Shown: piece after piece, positions 40,988-51,593 of the stretch
Numbering within the stretch: position 1 is the first letter of the stretch
How the letters are laid out: every line of letters starts with the position of its first letter
Assembly (NCBI GenBank): GCA_947177635.1
Contig: CAMWVQ010000003.1
Span: forward strand, 1-64,000
Direction of reading: 5' to 3'
From: an uncultured Porphyromonadaceae bacterium
Lineage (GTDB): Bacteria; Bacteroidota; Bacteroidia; Bacteroidales; Muribaculaceae
DNA: 64,000 bases
Program-made: the position numbers and the translations under genes
The notes under the pieces: generated by a model
Told to the model about the DNA's origin: nothing
Seen by the model: the letters and a program-made list of their open reading frames with translations, nothing else
Databases searched by the model: none

Positions 40988-42493
40988 ATGGATAAGAAAA
41001 GACTCACCGCTGAAAACGGGCGCCCGATCGCCGACAACCAGAATGTACAGACCGCAGGGCTCCGCGGCCCAGCCACATTGCAGAACGCGTGGTATCTTGA
41101 GAAACTCGCCCATTTCGACCGCGAGGTCATTCCCGAAAGAAGAATGCACGCCAAGGGCTCCGGAGCTTTCGGCACATTCACCGTCACCGATGACATCTCG
41201 GAGTTCACCCGAGCCTCTATATTCTCTGAGGTGGGGAAACAGACCCCATGCCTGGTAAGGTTCTCCACGGTGGCCGGAGAACGCGGGGCGGCCGACGCCG
41301 AGCGCGACATACGCGGTTTCGCGATGAAATTCTACACCGACGAGGGGAACTGGGACCTGGTGGGCAACAACACACCGGTCTTTTTCCTGCGCGACCCCCT
41401 GAAGTTCCCCGACCTTAACCACGCCATAAAACGTGATCCACGCACCGGGATGCGCAATCCTACGAGCAACTGGGACTTCTGGACCCTTCTGCCCGAGGCG
41501 TTGCACCAGGTCACCATCACGATGTCTCCGCGTGGCATACCCGCGTCATTCCGCAACATGCACGGTTTCGGCAGCCACACTTACAGCTTCTTCAACAAGG
41601 ACAACAAACGCACCTTGGTCAAATTCCATTTCCGTACACTCCAGGGTATAAAGAACCTCACCGACAAGGAGGCTGAGGCAATCATCGCCAAAGACCGCGA
41701 GTCTCACCAGCGCGACCTTTTCGAGGCCATCGAGCGGGGCGACTTCCCGCGATGGAAGATGCAGGTGCAGCTGATGACCGAGGATGAGGCCCGTAAATAC
41801 CATATCAACCCGTTTGACCTGACCAAGGTGTGGTATCACAAGGATTTCCCCCTCCGGGATGTCGGCATCCTCGAACTGAACCGCAACCCCGGGAATTTCT
41901 TCGCCGAGATAGAGCAGGCTGCTTTCAACCCCACCAATATCGTCGAAGGCATCGGGTTCTCACCCGACAAGATGCTCCAGGGACGTCTCTTCTCTTATGG
42001 CGACGCGCAACGTTACCGCCTTGGGGTGAACTTCAACAACATACCCGTCAACCAGCCGAAGTGTCCGTACCATGCCTACCACCGCGACGGCCAGATGCGC
42101 ACCGACGGCAATTACGGGGCAACCCTCGCCTACGAGCCGAACAGCTTCGGCGAATGGCAGGACTCACCCTCGCTCAAGGAGCCTCCGATGAAAATTCAGG
42201 GGGATGTCTATGACTATGACGAGCGGGAGTATGACGATGACTATTACACCCAGCCAGGCAAACTCTGGAGGCTGATGAGCGGTGAGGACAAGCAAGCCAC
42301 ATGCGATAACACGGCCGCCCAGATGGAGGGTGTCCCGCTGTTCATCAAGCAGAGGCATGTGCGCGCCTGTCACAACGCCGACCCCGAATATGGCAGGATG
42401 CTTGCCTCGGCCTTGAAAATAGACCTCGACGAGGCACTTGTGGCAGAAGACCCGGCCCATCCCTTCTGGGACAAAAGAAATTCCCATAGATAG
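40988..42493 (+). CDS. katA: Catalase (heme-containing)
   Basis: This enzyme breaks down hydrogen peroxide to water and oxygen. The 501-residue protein is a small-subunit, clade-3-type catalase. It starts with [20 protein letters not shown] and [20 protein letters not shown]. The active-site His (H54) lies in [15 protein letters not shown], the distal Asn in [20 protein letters not shown], and the heme-ligand Tyr in [19 protein letters not shown]. No C-terminal flavodoxin domain follows, as expected for the small type. Its likely cofactor heme must be supplied. With sodB, this gives the organism defence against oxygen exposure. A hairpin follows the stop codon. Confidence 0.96.
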   Translation: MDKKRLTAENGRPIADNQNVQTAGLRGPATLQNAWYLEKLAHFDREVIPERRMHAKGSGAFGTFTVTDDISEFTRASIFSEVGKQTPCLVRFSTVAGERGAADAERDIRGFAMKFYTDEGNWDLVGNNTPVFFLRDPLKFPDLNHAIKRDPRTGMRNPTSNWDFWTLLPEALHQVTITMSPRGIPASFRNMHGFGSHTYSFFNKDNKRTLVKFHFRTLQGIKNLTDKEAEAIIAKDRESHQRDLFEAIERGDFPRWKMQVQLMTEDEARKYHINPFDLTKVWYHKDFPLRDVGILELNRNPGNFFAEIEQAAFNPTNIVEGIGFSPDKMLQGRLFSYGDAQRYRLGVNFNNIPVNQPKCPYHAYHRDGQMRTDGNYGATLAYEPNSFGEWQDSPSLKEPPMKIQGDVYDYDEREYDDDYYTQPGKLWRLMSGEDKQATCDNTAAQMEGVPLFIKQRHVRACHNADPEYGRMLASALKIDLDEALVAEDPAHPFWDKRNSHR

Positions 42494-42502
42494 CGACAAT
42501 AT

Positions 42503-42546
42503 GGAATCCGCATTTTCAATCCCCGCGAGGGGGAGATGCGGATTCC
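42503..42546 (+). terminator. Hairpin behind katA
   Basis: GGAATCCGCAT (42503-42513) pairs with ATGCGGATTCC (42536-42546), an 11-bp stem with an inner CCCC/GGGG pairing. The following bases are only moderately T-rich, so terminator strength is uncertain. Confidence 0.6.
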
Positions 42547-42694
42547 TGTCTCTCACGGGTGTTTCTTTGAAAATCCGCAGTCTTTCGGCCCGATTTGCCA
42601 ACATATTGGATTAGTGAATCATAAATGAGGGTTAAAAATAGACCTGTTACCATTTTTTTACCATTCGGCCACACCTACTTTGGGGAAAAATTAG

Positions 42695-42702
42695 TAATTT
42701 TG
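42695..42702 (+). promoter_or_regulatory. -7 promoter element of alaS
   Basis: TAATTTTG at 42695-42702, about 60 bp before the alaS start. No -33 box stands at 19-21 bp. A TTTG at 42679-42682 is too close. Confidence 0.45.
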
Positions 42703-42761
42703 CGCCCGAAATTCCCCCATTGTACCTGATTTTCGAAGAAAAATAAAACCACTATATAGAG

Positions 42762-45389
42762 ATGAATTCCAACATTAAGACTGCCAACGAGATACGCGAA
42801 TCTTTCAAGCAGTTCTTCCAAAGCAAGGGCCACCAGATCGTGCCTTCGGCCCCGATGGTAATCAAGGATGACCCGACGCTTATGTTCACCAACGCCGGCA
42901 TGAACCAGTTCAAGGACATCATCCTTGGCAACAAGGCCCCGAAGTGGACCCGCGTGACCGACAGCCAGAAGTGTCTGCGTGTCAGCGGAAAACACAACGA
43001 CCTTGAGGAAGTCGGCCTCGACACCTACCACCACACGATGTTCGAGATGCTCGGCAACTGGTCGTTTGGCGACTACTTCAAGAAAGAAGCCATCGACTGG
43101 GCTTGGGAGTTCCTGGTGGATGTTCTCGGCCTCAATCCCGAGCGTCTCTATGCCACAGTGTTTGAAGGCTCTGAGGCCGAAGGCCTCGGCCGCGACGACG
43201 AGGCGGCGTCATACTGGGAGAAACACCTCCCCGCCTCACACATCATCAACGGAAACAAACACGACAACTTCTGGGAGATGGGTGAGACCGGTCCCTGCGG
43301 CCCCTGCTCCGAGATACACATCGACCTCCGCAGCGATGAGGAGCGGGCCAAGGTGAGCGGTGCCGAGATGGTCAACAAAGACCATCCCCAGGTGATTGAG
43401 ATATGGAACCTCGTGTTCATGCAGTTCAACCGCAAGGCTGACCACAGCCTTGAACCGCTCCCTGCCAAGGTGATTGACACCGGTATGGGCTTCGAGCGCC
43501 TCTGCATGGCCCTCCAGGGGAAGACCTCAAACTACGACACCGATGTCTTCACTCCCATGATTTCCAAGATAGCCGAGCTGTCAGGGAAGAAATACGGCGA
43601 GGATGTCAAGGTCGACATCGCAATGCGTGTCATCGCCGACCATATCCGTACAATCGCCTTCTCCATCGCCGACAGCCAGCTCCCCTCCAACGCCAAGGCC
43701 GGATATGTAATCCGCCGAATCCTGCGCCGTGCCGTCCGCTACGCCTACACCTTCCTCGACCAGAAAGAGGCATTCCTCTACCGCCTGGTCGACACGCTCA
43801 TCGAGCTGATGGGTGGAGCGTATCCCGAAATCGCGCAGCAGCGCGACCTTATTATCAAGGTGACCAAGGAGGAGGAGGACTCGTTCCTCCGCACTCTCGA
43901 CAATGGTATCGCCATGCTTGAGAAAGCCATCGCGACCGCCCGCAAGGATGGAAAGAGTGAGATTTCAGGCAAGGAGGCGTTCGTGCTTTACGATACCTAC
44001 GGATTCCCCCTCGACCTGACCCAGCTCATCCTCAAGGAGAACGGCATGACCCTCGACCAGGCCGGTTTCGACGCCGAGATGGAGCAGCAGAAACAGCGCG
44101 CGCGCAACGCCGCCGCCGTGGAGACCTCAGACTGGGTTGTGCTCCGCGAAGGTGAGCAGGAGTTTGTCGGTTATGACGAGACTTCAGCCCCCGCCCACAT
44201 ACTGCGTTACCGCAAGGTGAAGCAGAAAAACAAGGAGTTCTACCAGATTATCCTCAGCCAGACCCCCTTCTACGCCGAAATGGGTGGTCAGGTAGGTGAC
44301 CGCGGCACATTGACCGACGGTGAGGAGACAATCGAGATATTCGACACCAAACGAGAGAACGGCATCGGCGTCCACCTCGCATACAAGCTCCCCACCAACC
44401 TTGAGGCTGTATTCGACGCGCGCATAGATTTGGATGCCCGCCGGGCTACCTCCGCCAACCACTCCGCGACCCACCTGCTTCATCAGGCTCTGCGCGAAGT
44501 GCTCGGCACACATGTCGAGCAGAAAGGCTCATTCGTGTCGCCCGATATTCTCCGTTTCGACTTCTCCCACTTCCAGAAAGTCACCCCCGAGGAGCTGGAG
44601 AAGGTGGAACGCCTGGCCAACAGCTACGTCCGCAAGGCTATGGCCCGCGACGAACACCGCAACGTGCCTATCGAGAAGGCCCGCGAGATGGGAGCCATGG
44701 CTCTCTTCGGTGAGAAATACGGCGATGAGGTGCGCGTGATCCGCTACGGTGACTCCGTTGAGCTTTGCGGCGGTACCCACGTCGACAACACCGGTAACAT
44801 CGGTATGATCAAAATCATCTCCGAGAGCAGCATCGCCGCCGGCATCCGCCGTATCGAGGCGATAACCGGAGAGAAGGTCGAGAACGCCGTCAGCGAGATA
44901 CAGCATACCCTCCGCGAAATCGGCCAGATGCTCCATAACGCCCCCGATGTGGTTGCGGCCCTCCGCAAGTCTATCGAGGAGAACGCCGAGTTGCGCCAGC
45001 AGGCCGAGGAGTATATGAAAGAACGTATCGCCCTCCTTGCCAAGCAGGTGATGGAGCAGGCCGAAGACCGCAACGGCGTGAAGGTTGCCGTCATGACCGG
45101 CATCCGCATCCCCGACGTGGTGAAGAATGTCGCCTTCCAGGTAAGGGCCGAGAACCCCGAGAAGACCGCCTTCATCGGCGCTACCGTGGATGTCTCAGGC
45201 AAGCCCCTGCTGACCGTCATGGTCACCAACGACCTCGTGGCCGCAGGCATGAACGCCTCTGCGATGGTACGCGAGGCGGCCAAAGCCATCAAGGGTGGCG
45301 GCGGCGGACAGCCCGGATTCGCCCAGGCCGGCGGCAAGGATGGGGAAGGCATCTCGCTCGCATGCCAGAGCCTTCTGTCGAATTTCTGA
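42762..45389 (+). CDS. alaS: Alanine--tRNA ligase
   Basis: This enzyme charges tRNA-Ala and edits mischarged Ser or Gly. The 875-residue protein starts with the class II catalytic part: [37 protein letters not shown], and [20 protein letters not shown]. The motif-2 and -3 regions include [15 protein letters not shown] and [14 protein letters not shown]. The editing domain has the zinc-binding [16 protein letters not shown] and [13 protein letters not shown]. The C-terminal C-Ala domain ends [20 protein letters not shown]. All usual domains are present at normal length. It probably forms its own unit. Confidence 0.97.
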   Translation: MNSNIKTANEIRESFKQFFQSKGHQIVPSAPMVIKDDPTLMFTNAGMNQFKDIILGNKAPKWTRVTDSQKCLRVSGKHNDLEEVGLDTYHHTMFEMLGNWSFGDYFKKEAIDWAWEFLVDVLGLNPERLYATVFEGSEAEGLGRDDEAASYWEKHLPASHIINGNKHDNFWEMGETGPCGPCSEIHIDLRSDEERAKVSGAEMVNKDHPQVIEIWNLVFMQFNRKADHSLEPLPAKVIDTGMGFERLCMALQGKTSNYDTDVFTPMISKIAELSGKKYGEDVKVDIAMRVIADHIRTIAFSIADSQLPSNAKAGYVIRRILRRAVRYAYTFLDQKEAFLYRLVDTLIELMGGAYPEIAQQRDLIIKVTKEEEDSFLRTLDNGIAMLEKAIATARKDGKSEISGKEAFVLYDTYGFPLDLTQLILKENGMTLDQAGFDAEMEQQKQRARNAAAVETSDWVVLREGEQEFVGYDETSAPAHILRYRKVKQKNKEFYQIILSQTPFYAEMGGQVGDRGTLTDGEETIEIFDTKRENGIGVHLAYKLPTNLEAVFDARIDLDARRATSANHSATHLLHQALREVLGTHVEQKGSFVSPDILRFDFSHFQKVTPEELEKVERLANSYVRKAMARDEHRNVPIEKAREMGAMALFGEKYGDEVRVIRYGDSVELCGGTHVDNTGNIGMIKIISESSIAAGIRRIEAITGEKVENAVSEIQHTLREIGQMLHNAPDVVAALRKSIEENAELRQQAEEYMKERIALLAKQVMEQAEDRNGVKVAVMTGIRIPDVVKNVAFQVRAENPEKTAFIGATVDVSGKPLLTVMVTNDLVAAGMNASAMVREAAKAIKGGGGGQPGFAQAGGKDGEGISLACQSLLSNF

Positions 45390-45458
45390 CAACCCGGCAG
45401 GTGGCCACTGCCAACACAATTTGAAACCAAAGTCCAACTTTATAAAACATACACAACG

Positions 45459-46550
45459 ATGAAGAATATTGCCTTGATTACCGGAGTGACCGGCCAAGAC
45501 GGTTCTTTCCTGTCTGAGTTCCTTCTCGACAAGGGTTATGACGTGCATGGAGTGATCCGTCGCTCGTCAGTAGACTACCGTGAACGAATCGCACACCTTG
45601 AAGGGCATGAACGTTTCCACCTTCACTATGCCGACCTCGGCGACTCTATGAGCGTCGTGCAGGTTGTAAAGAAGGTGCAGCCCACCGAAATCTATAACCT
45701 GGCGGCCCAGAGCCATGTCCAGGTGTCATTCGACTCCCCCGAGTTCACCGCCGACGTCGATGCCGTAGGCGTGCTCCGCGTCCTCGAAGCTGTCAGGATG
45801 TGTGGCCTTGAAAAGACCTGCCGCATCTACCAGGCTTCCACCTCCGAGCTTTACGGAAAGGTAGAGGAGGTTCCCCAGAATGAGAACACCCCCTTCCACC
45901 CCTACAGCCCCTACGCGGTAGCCAAGCTCTACGGATTCTGGATTATCAAGGAATACCGCGAGGCATACAACATGTTCTGCTGCTCGGGTATCCTCTTCAA
46001 CCACGAGTCGGAGCGACGTGGCGAGACCTTCGTCACCCGCAAGATTACCCTTGCGGCCGCCCGCATCGCCCAGGGAAAACAAGACAAGCTTTATCTCGGC
46101 AACCTCTCCTCGCTTCGCGACTGGGGTTACGCCAAGGATTACGTTGAGTGCATGTGGCTGATTCTCCAGAATGACAAGCCCGAGGACTTCGTGATCGCCA
46201 CCGGCGAGCAGCACTCCGTGCGCGAGTTCGCCACCCTCGCCTTCAAGAATGTGGGCATCGACCTCCGCTGGGAAGGTGAAGGCATGGATGAGAAGGGCAT
46301 CGACATCGCAACCGGCAAAGTGCTCGTCGAGGTGTCGCCCGACTTCTACCGTCCGACCGACGTGGTCAACCTCTGGGGTGACCCCACCAAGGCCAAGGGG
46401 CTTCTCGGCTGGAACCCCTCGAAGACAACCTTCGAGCAGCTTGTCAAGATCATGACAGACGCCGACATGGCGAAGGTGGCTGTCGAGGAGGCAGGCGAGA
46501 AGGTGCGAATGAACCTCGCCGAATATCTTGAGAAAGGAATCGTAAAATGA
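45459..46550 (+). CDS. gmd: GDP-mannose 4,6-dehydratase
   Basis: This NADP-dependent short-chain-dehydrogenase-type enzyme makes GDP-4-keto-6-deoxymannose, the first step to GDP-L-fucose. The 363-residue protein starts with the nucleotide-binding loop [20 protein letters not shown] and has [17 protein letters not shown]. The catalytic Ser/Thr region is [20 protein letters not shown] and the YxxxK motif lies in [34 protein letters not shown] is typical of GMD. The stop overlaps the next gene, so the two fucose genes are translationally coupled. GDP-fucose feeds capsule, O-glycan and glycoprotein synthesis in Bacteroidales. Confidence 0.96.
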   Translation: MKNIALITGVTGQDGSFLSEFLLDKGYDVHGVIRRSSVDYRERIAHLEGHERFHLHYADLGDSMSVVQVVKKVQPTEIYNLAAQSHVQVSFDSPEFTADVDAVGVLRVLEAVRMCGLEKTCRIYQASTSELYGKVEEVPQNENTPFHPYSPYAVAKLYGFWIIKEYREAYNMFCCSGILFNHESERRGETFVTRKITLAAARIAQGKQDKLYLGNLSSLRDWGYAKDYVECMWLILQNDKPEDFVIATGEQHSVREFATLAFKNVGIDLRWEGEGMDEKGIDIATGKVLVEVSPDFYRPTDVVNLWGDPTKAKGLLGWNPSKTTFEQLVKIMTDADMAKVAVEEAGEKVRMNLAEYLEKGIVK

Positions 46551-47491
46551 TGCAGAAAGATTCAAAAATCTATGTCGCCGGGCATCGCGGCATGGTCGGT
46601 TCGGCCATCATCCGCGAGCTCAAGCGGCAGGGTTACACCAATATAATTACCCGCACCCACCACGAGCTTGACCTTTGCCGTCAAGACCAGGTGGAGCGGT
46701 TTTTCGCCGAGGAGAAACCTGAGTATGTATTCCTCGCCGCCGCCAAGGTAGGTGGCATCATCGCCAATTCGTCGGCTCTCGCCGACTTCATGTATGACAA
46801 CATGATTCTGGAGATGAATGTCATCCATTCCGCCTGGAAGAACGGTTGCAAGAAGCTCGAGTTCCTCGGATCCTCCTGCATATATCCCCGTCTCGCCCCC
46901 CAGCCCATGAAGGAGAGCTGCCTGCTGACTTCCGAGCTGGAGCAGACCAACGAGGCTTACGCCCTGGCGAAGATTTCTGGCCTGAAATACTGCGAGTACC
47001 TCAACCGCCAGTATGGCACCGACTACATCTCCGTCATGCCGACCAACCTCTACGGCCCCAACGACAATTACCATCCCGAGCATTCCCATGTGGTGCCCGC
47101 CCTTATCCGCCGTTTCCACGAGGCTAAGGAGCAGGGACTCCAGGAGGTGACTTGCTGGGGTGACGGAAGCCCGCTGCGTGAATTCCTCTATGTCGACGAC
47201 CTCGCCAACCTCTGTGTGTTCCTGATGAACAACTATTCGGGCAACGAGACCGTAAACGCCGGTACCGGAAAGGAACTCACCATCAAGGAGCTGACCGAAC
47301 TTGTGGCCAAGGTTGTCGGTTACGAGGGGAAAATCCTCTGGGACACCACCCGTCCCAACGGCACACCCCGCAAGCTCCTCGATGTGTCGAAGAGCCGCGC
47401 TCTCGGATGGTCTTACTCCACCGAGCTTGATGAGGGCCTGCGCCTTTCATATGAGGATTTCCTCAACAACCCCATGAGGGCCGAACGCTAA
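46547..47491 (+). CDS. fcl: GDP-L-fucose synthase
   Basis: This bifunctional epimerase/reductase completes GDP-L-fucose from the Gmd product. The 314-residue protein has an NADP-binding start ([20 protein letters not shown]) and the region [19 protein letters not shown]. The catalytic Ser-Tyr-Lys triad includes [16 protein letters not shown]. The [20 protein letters not shown] block follows and [17 protein letters not shown] comes later. Length is normal. The ATGATG start overlaps the gmd stop by 4 bp. A 19-bp perfect hairpin closes the operon. Confidence 0.96.
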   Translation: MMQKDSKIYVAGHRGMVGSAIIRELKRQGYTNIITRTHHELDLCRQDQVERFFAEEKPEYVFLAAAKVGGIIANSSALADFMYDNMILEMNVIHSAWKNGCKKLEFLGSSCIYPRLAPQPMKESCLLTSELEQTNEAYALAKISGLKYCEYLNRQYGTDYISVMPTNLYGPNDNYHPEHSHVVPALIRRFHEAKEQGLQEVTCWGDGSPLREFLYVDDLANLCVFLMNNYSGNETVNAGTGKELTIKELTELVAKVVGYEGKILWDTTRPNGTPRKLLDVSKSRALGWSYSTELDEGLRLSYEDFLNNPMRAER

Positions 47492-47503
47492 GACCTACTG
47501 TAT

Positions 47504-47550
47504 CCGGGGTGTGGCAAAACCATCGGCCCGTTGGTTTTGCCACACCCCGG
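47504..47550. terminator. Very strong terminator after gmd-fcl
   Basis: CCGGGGTGTGGCAAAACCA (47504-47522) and its exact complement at 47532-47550 form a perfect 19-bp stem with a 9-base loop, followed by TTGTTTTATAA. Confidence 0.85.
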
Positions 47551-47652
47551 TTGTTTTATAATCCATCCTCCCTCGTGCAACACGCAGAATGAGGATTCCC
47601 ATCACATTTCTCTCCCCTGATATGGGCAGAAAAGCCAATCCGTAAAAGACTT

Positions 47653-48885
47653 ATGCCGTACAGATTAAAAAAAGTCGTTGACAGACTGTCGCTGGCCTCG
47701 GCCCTGCTGTTCCTTCCCACGCTGTTGACCGGATGCGAGAGCGAAGGCCCAGAGCTTATTCCGGTTGCCGGACAGACCCCGCAAGCCCCGTCGGAAGTGA
47801 GCAGGGCGGTGCTGGTCTACATGCTTTCCGACAACTCCCTTGGAAAGAACGGATATGACCGCGACAACCTCGCCGACATGATAGAGGCCGCCAGGGATGG
47901 CCGTCTTGGAGGGAACCGCCTGCTCATATACCACGACGACAGCGACGCCGAATGCCCCGCCCTGAAAGAGGTTACCCCGCTTGGGCTTAAAATCCTGAAA
48001 TACTACGACAATTCCCAGACCTCCGTGTCGTCGGGACGGATGGAACAGGCGATTGCCGACTTCAAGTCATACGCCCCGGCCGAGCGTTACGGGCTGGTTG
48101 TATGGAGCCATGCCACCGGCTGGTTGCAGACCGGCACCACTGAGCCTCTCGGTGGCGCGACCCCGATGTGGGTAGGGGAGGACAAGGGTAAATATATGAA
48201 TGTCACCACGCTTGCCCGCGTTCTCGACGGCAAGGGATTCGACTACATCTATTTCGACTGCTGCCATATGGCTTCGGTGGAAGCGTTGTATGAGCTGCGC
48301 AACACCGCCGGGAAGTTTGTCGGCAGCTGCGCCGAGCTTCCCGCCGCCGGGATGCCGTATTACGACGCCCTCCCCTCGCTGATGCCTTACGATGCAGACC
48401 TCGAAGGGGCGGCCGCCGCAACATTCTCCATGTATGACGCGATGGAGGGTATCAACCGCACGGCCACAATGAGCGTCATCGACGCGTCAGGCCTTGAGCG
48501 TCTCGCCGAGGCGACAAGAGCCATCTACTCGCTCCATCCGCAACTCCCCCGTGATTACAAAGGGCAGGAATTCGAGCGTCCGAAATATGGAGGCGTTCCC
48601 TGCTACATGTTTGACTTCGGACATTACATCAACGCGCTCTTCCTCTCTTCGGGAGGGAAGGAGATGACGGCTGCATATGCCGAATGGCTGACCGCGTTGG
48701 ATGAGTGTGTGACCTACGAGGCCGCCACCCCCTGGGTCTTCAACACCATAAAGATTGACAACCATTGCGGGCTTTCGACATACATATTGCGCAGGGAAGC
48801 CGACGCCGATGTCAACGGATACCGGCAGCTGGCGTGGTACACCGACGTCGCTTCGGCCCTTTTTGACAGTGACGACGAACAATGA
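47653..48885 (+). CDS. Clostripain-like (C11) cysteine peptidase lipoprotein
   Basis: This 410-residue exported protein has lipobox LLTGC (Cys28) after a hydrophobic signal, so it is probably a lipoprotein. The peptidase fold is of the C11/clostripain family, which cuts after Arg or Lys. The catalytic His (H153) is in LVVWSHATGW, and the catalytic Cys (C204) is in YIYFDCCHMASVEALYELRN. The usual family consensus FDACLM is changed to FDCCHM. Early blocks RAVLVYMLSDNSLG and NRLLIYHDDSD are typical. Bacteroidales encode many such proteins, few characterised; they often require self-cleavage. The gene stands between two terminator-like regions, 89 bp before the MscS gene. Confidence 0.85.
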   Translation: MPYRLKKVVDRLSLASALLFLPTLLTGCESEGPELIPVAGQTPQAPSEVSRAVLVYMLSDNSLGKNGYDRDNLADMIEAARDGRLGGNRLLIYHDDSDAECPALKEVTPLGLKILKYYDNSQTSVSSGRMEQAIADFKSYAPAERYGLVVWSHATGWLQTGTTEPLGGATPMWVGEDKGKYMNVTTLARVLDGKGFDYIYFDCCHMASVEALYELRNTAGKFVGSCAELPAAGMPYYDALPSLMPYDADLEGAAAATFSMYDAMEGINRTATMSVIDASGLERLAEATRAIYSLHPQLPRDYKGQEFERPKYGGVPCYMFDFGHYINALFLSSGGKEMTAAYAEWLTALDECVTYEAATPWVFNTIKIDNHCGLSTYILRREADADVNGYRQLAWYTDVASALFDSDDEQ

Positions 48886-48973
48886 CCCCCTCGCTGGTTG
48901 TTTCAAGACTGAGTGTCGGGCCGGCGGGGAGTCGTCTTCGACACAATGAGACTTAATCCACCAAAAGTTGCTT

Positions 48974-50149
48974 ATGATTGAATTGCAGACCGATTTCATC
49001 CCCGGCTTGACTCCGGAGGCTCCGGCCGACTCGACTCTGGTCAATGCCGCCAATGAGATTGCCGAACTGAAGACATTGTCGTTTGACGACCTTGTGGAGC
49101 GGCTGGCGCAGTCGGCGGTCAACTTCGCCATAAACCTGGCAATCGCCATCGTGGTCTTTTATGTCGGGCGTTTCATAATCCGCAAGATTTACCGCCTTAT
49201 ATCCACGATATTCCTCCGGCGCAAAATCGACAAGTCGCTCGCGACGTTTGTCTTGTCGCTGGTCAACATCGTCTTGTATTTCATACTGATTGTCACTGTC
49301 ATAGGAATCCTCGGGATTGAGACCACGTCGTTCCTCGCGATTTTCGCCTCGGCTGGTGTCGCCGTCGGTATGGCCCTGAGCGGCACCCTCCAGAACTTCG
49401 CCGGCGGTGTGTTGATTCTGTTGTTGAAGCCTTACAAAATCGGTGATTACATCGAGGTGCAGGGCTACGCCGGTACCGTCCGTGAGATTCAGATTTTCCA
49501 CACGATAATCACCACCTACGACAACAAGTCGATTTCGATACCCAACGGAGGCCTCTCCACCGGGAGCGTCAACAACTGGTCGCGCGAGGCATACCGCCGC
49601 GTCACCTGGACGGTGTCCATCAGCTACGGCGACAATGTGGATGACGCCCGCAAGGCTATCCTCGATATGTTCGCTGCAGACGAGCGCATCGAGGAGAGGG
49701 CCACGGCTTCCGATGCCGGGCTGGAAGTGGTAGGGGAGGGGGATGCCTCCCGTGGCGCGAGACACACCGATGTCGGAGACACCATCGCCGTGCAGGCCGG
49801 AGACAGCGACGACAGCGATGCCGAGGAGGCCGAGGCGCAGACCACGAAAAAGCGCACCCTTCTTGACCGCATCCTTCACCGCCACCACGCCGCCAAGGCC
49901 GCCCTCCATGAGCGTGAGCGCAAACAGGAGGAGGCCCTTAAGCTGCTTATCCCGAAACCCGACCATTCCCCTAAGGTGGTTGTCAACAACCTCGGGGAGT
50001 CGAGCGTCGACCTCCAGGTGAGGGCCTGGACCAAGACCGGCGAATACTGGAATGTATTCTATTATTACAACGAAAAGTTCTACAACGAACTTCCCGGCCA
50101 TGGCATCCATTTCCCCTTCCCTCAGATGGATGTGCATCTCGACCGCTGA
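48974..50149 (+). CDS. MscS-family mechanosensitive channel with insertion
   Basis: This 391-residue small-conductance mechanosensitive channel releases solutes during osmotic downshock. Three membrane helices are visible, the third (pore) being FLAIFASAGVAVGMALSGTL with the Gly/Ala pattern. The beta-domain follows with NFAGGVLILLLKPYKIGDYI and YDNKSISIPNGGLSTGSV. The C-terminal alpha/beta domain is interrupted after SISYGDNVDDARKAILDMFA. About 85 residues (roughly 241-328) form an acidic stretch (GDSDDSDAEEAEA) and a basic helical stretch (KKRTLLDRILHRHHAAKAAL) before VVVNNLGESSVDLQVRAWTK resumes the domain. Start ATG at 48974 is preferred to the TTG at 48968. A bidirectional terminator follows. 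Confidence 0.87.
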   Translation: MIELQTDFIPGLTPEAPADSTLVNAANEIAELKTLSFDDLVERLAQSAVNFAINLAIAIVVFYVGRFIIRKIYRLISTIFLRRKIDKSLATFVLSLVNIVLYFILIVTVIGILGIETTSFLAIFASAGVAVGMALSGTLQNFAGGVLILLLKPYKIGDYIEVQGYAGTVREIQIFHTIITTYDNKSISIPNGGLSTGSVNNWSREAYRRVTWTVSISYGDNVDDARKAILDMFAADERIEERATASDAGLEVVGEGDASRGARHTDVGDTIAVQAGDSDDSDAEEAEAQTTKKRTLLDRILHRHHAAKAALHERERKQEEALKLLIPKPDHSPKVVVNNLGESSVDLQVRAWTKTGEYWNVFYYYNEKFYNELPGHGIHFPFPQMDVHLDR

Positions 50150-50218
50150 GCAGGAAAGAAACCGACACATATCCCCTCGGCCCCTCGGAAAACAGGGCTG
50201 AGGGCACCATACACAAGA

Positions 50219-50252
50219 AGGGCGCCGAGGTGGTCAGTCACCTTGGCGCCCT
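50219..50252. terminator. Bidirectional terminator between MscS gene and rnpB
   Basis: AGGGCGCCGAGGTG (50219-50232) pairs with CACCTTGGCGCCCT (50239-50252) with one G-T pair. Plus side is followed by CCTGTTTTGGG, minus side by TCTTGTG. It serves the MscS gene and the RNase P RNA. Confidence 0.75.
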
Positions 50253-50265
50253 CCTGTTTTGGGAA

Positions 50266-50701
50266 GAGGCAGTCGGGCTATAAGCCGGGTTCTGTCGGAT
50301 CGTGGGTTTCGGCAACCCCGGAGGATTGCCGACCTGACGCGTCCGGTCCGTCATTTATCTGTGCCTGATGTCTCCATCGCGGCTAATCGGAGTTGTCTGT
50401 GACATCTCCCGTAGCAGTCTACCCTCCGGCAACGGGCGAGCAACCCTTAAATGCCGGTTTACTTGACCTTGCAACCCATAAGACGTGCGGCGCGTCATCT
50501 CGCGGTGACGCCCGGTGGGCTCTTACCCCGCCTTTTCACCCTTACCTGCCGGGACAAGCCCCGCAGGCGGTTGTTTTCTGTCACGTTTCCTCCACGGTCA
50601 CCCGCGGCTTCCCGTTAGGAAGTATGGCGCTCTCTGTTGCCCGGACTTTCCTCAGGCGGCGTTACGTGTAACCCGCCGGCGACGGACCGCCCGGCTGCCT
50701 C
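50266..50701 (-). ncRNA. rnpB: RNase P RNA, bacterial class A
   Basis: This catalytic RNA matures the 5' ends of tRNAs. The minus strand starts GAGGCAGCCGGGCGGTCC, and the 5' end pairs with the 3' end GCCTC. Conserved region I is GAGGAAAGTCCGGGCAACAG (plus about 50634-50653). The later region GGTAAGGGTGAAAAGGCGG and the region near the 3' end with GACAGAACCCGGCTTATAGC are typical of bacterial RNase P RNA. Length is about 436 nt, somewhat long for the family, because of extra helices. The promoter is directly upstream and the terminator directly downstream. Confidence 0.92.
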
Positions 50702-50711
50702 ATTGTGACTG

Positions 50712-50719
50712 CAAATTTA
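50712..50719 (-). promoter_or_regulatory. -7 promoter element of rnpB
   Basis: On the minus strand TAAATTTG (plus 50712-50719), about 11 bases from the expected RNA start. No good -33 box was found at the normal distance. Confidence 0.5.
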
Positions 50720-50761
50720 CAACTTTTTGGCGAAAAACCGCTACTTGTCGTGGATTTTCCG

Positions 50762-50769
50762 TATATTTG
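50762..50769 (+). promoter_or_regulatory. -7 element directly before TrmH-family gene
   Basis: TATATTTG at 50762-50769 ends only 4 bases before the ATG at 50774, so the transcript would be leaderless or nearly so. No clear -33 box. The elements for rnpB and this gene lie back to back within 60 bp. Confidence 0.45.
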
Positions 50770-50773
50770 CGAT

Positions 50774-51568
50774 ATGAAAATTACCGCCTCACAGCGAAAA
50801 CTGATTGCCTCTCTCTCCACGGCCAAGGGCCGCAGGGAGGAGAAGCTTTTCGTCGCGGAGGGAATCCGGTGTCTCAGCGAATTGCTGCCCGTCTTCCCCC
50901 TCCGCTACCTGGTGGCGACGGCGGGATGGCTTGAGGCGCATCCCCGCGAGCTCGCAGACCTCGCGGGTCACAGGATTCCCGACGACATGCTGCTCGTGGC
51001 CAGAAACGACGAGATGGAAAGGATGTCGACGATGACAACCCCCCAGGGAGTGCTTGGAGTCTTCCGGCTCCAGGAGTCTCCTGACGGGCTTCCCGAAATC
51101 AGCGAAGGGGAGCTGGTGGTGGCCCTTGACAGAATCCAGGACCCCGGCAACCTCGGGACGATAGTGCGCACCGCCGACTGGTTCGGGGTCAAGACCATAC
51201 TCGCCTCGTCAGACACCGTGGATGTCTACAACCCCAAGGTGCTGCAGTCGACAATGGGGGCGATTGCCCGCGTCAAGGTCTGCTACTGCGACCTGGCGGC
51301 GACCCTCTCCTGCATCGCCGCAAAAGGGATTCCCGTCTACGGCACATTCCTCAACGGCAACAACCTCTACGAGGAAGACCTCAGAGGGGGAGTGGTGGTG
51401 ATGGGCAACGAAGGGAACGGCATCTCATCCGCCATCGCGGAAACAGTCACCAACCGCCTGACAATCCCCCCCTTCCCCGAAGACAACAAGACCGTTGAGT
51501 CGCTCAACGTGGGCATCGCCACCGCAGTCGTGCTTTCATATGCCCGGCTGAAAGGCTCTGACAACTGA
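50774..51568 (+). CDS. TrmH/SpoU-family RNA 2'-O-methyltransferase
   Basis: This is a 264-residue SPOUT methyltransferase. An N-terminal RNA-binding part (KITASQRKLIASLSTAKGRR, EEKLFVAEGIRCLSELLP) precedes the knotted domain. Motif 1 is VALDRIQDPGNLGTIVRTAD, motif 2 is GVVVMGNEGNGISSAIAE, and motif 3 lies in TVESLNVGIATAVVLSYARL. The target nucleotide (tRNA or rRNA) is not evident; it is more like RlmL/TsnR-type SpoU proteins than RlmB. I chose the ATG at 50774, which begins the conserved part; the TTG at 50705 would overlap the promoter. It lies 25 bp before radA and is probably co-transcribed. Confidence 0.87.
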   Translation: MKITASQRKLIASLSTAKGRREEKLFVAEGIRCLSELLPVFPLRYLVATAGWLEAHPRELADLAGHRIPDDMLLVARNDEMERMSTMTTPQGVLGVFRLQESPDGLPEISEGELVVALDRIQDPGNLGTIVRTADWFGVKTILASSDTVDVYNPKVLQSTMGAIARVKVCYCDLAATLSCIAAKGIPVYGTFLNGNNLYEEDLRGGVVVMGNEGNGISSAIAETVTNRLTIPPFPEDNKTVESLNVGIATAVVLSYARLKGSDN

Positions 51569-51593
51569 AAACCAAACAGTCCATCTCTCACCA

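Noticed and set aside
40562..41506. 314-codon minus-strand frame across the MerR-katA gap
   Set aside because: It overlaps conserved parts of katA and MerR and shows no motif.
48953..50170. 405-codon minus-strand frame opposite the MscS gene
   Set aside because: It is an antisense shadow; the plus strand encodes recognisable MscS blocks.
50393..50671. Plus-strand open frames inside 50.27-50.70 kb
   Set aside because: The region is RNase P RNA on the other strand, so these frames are not genes.
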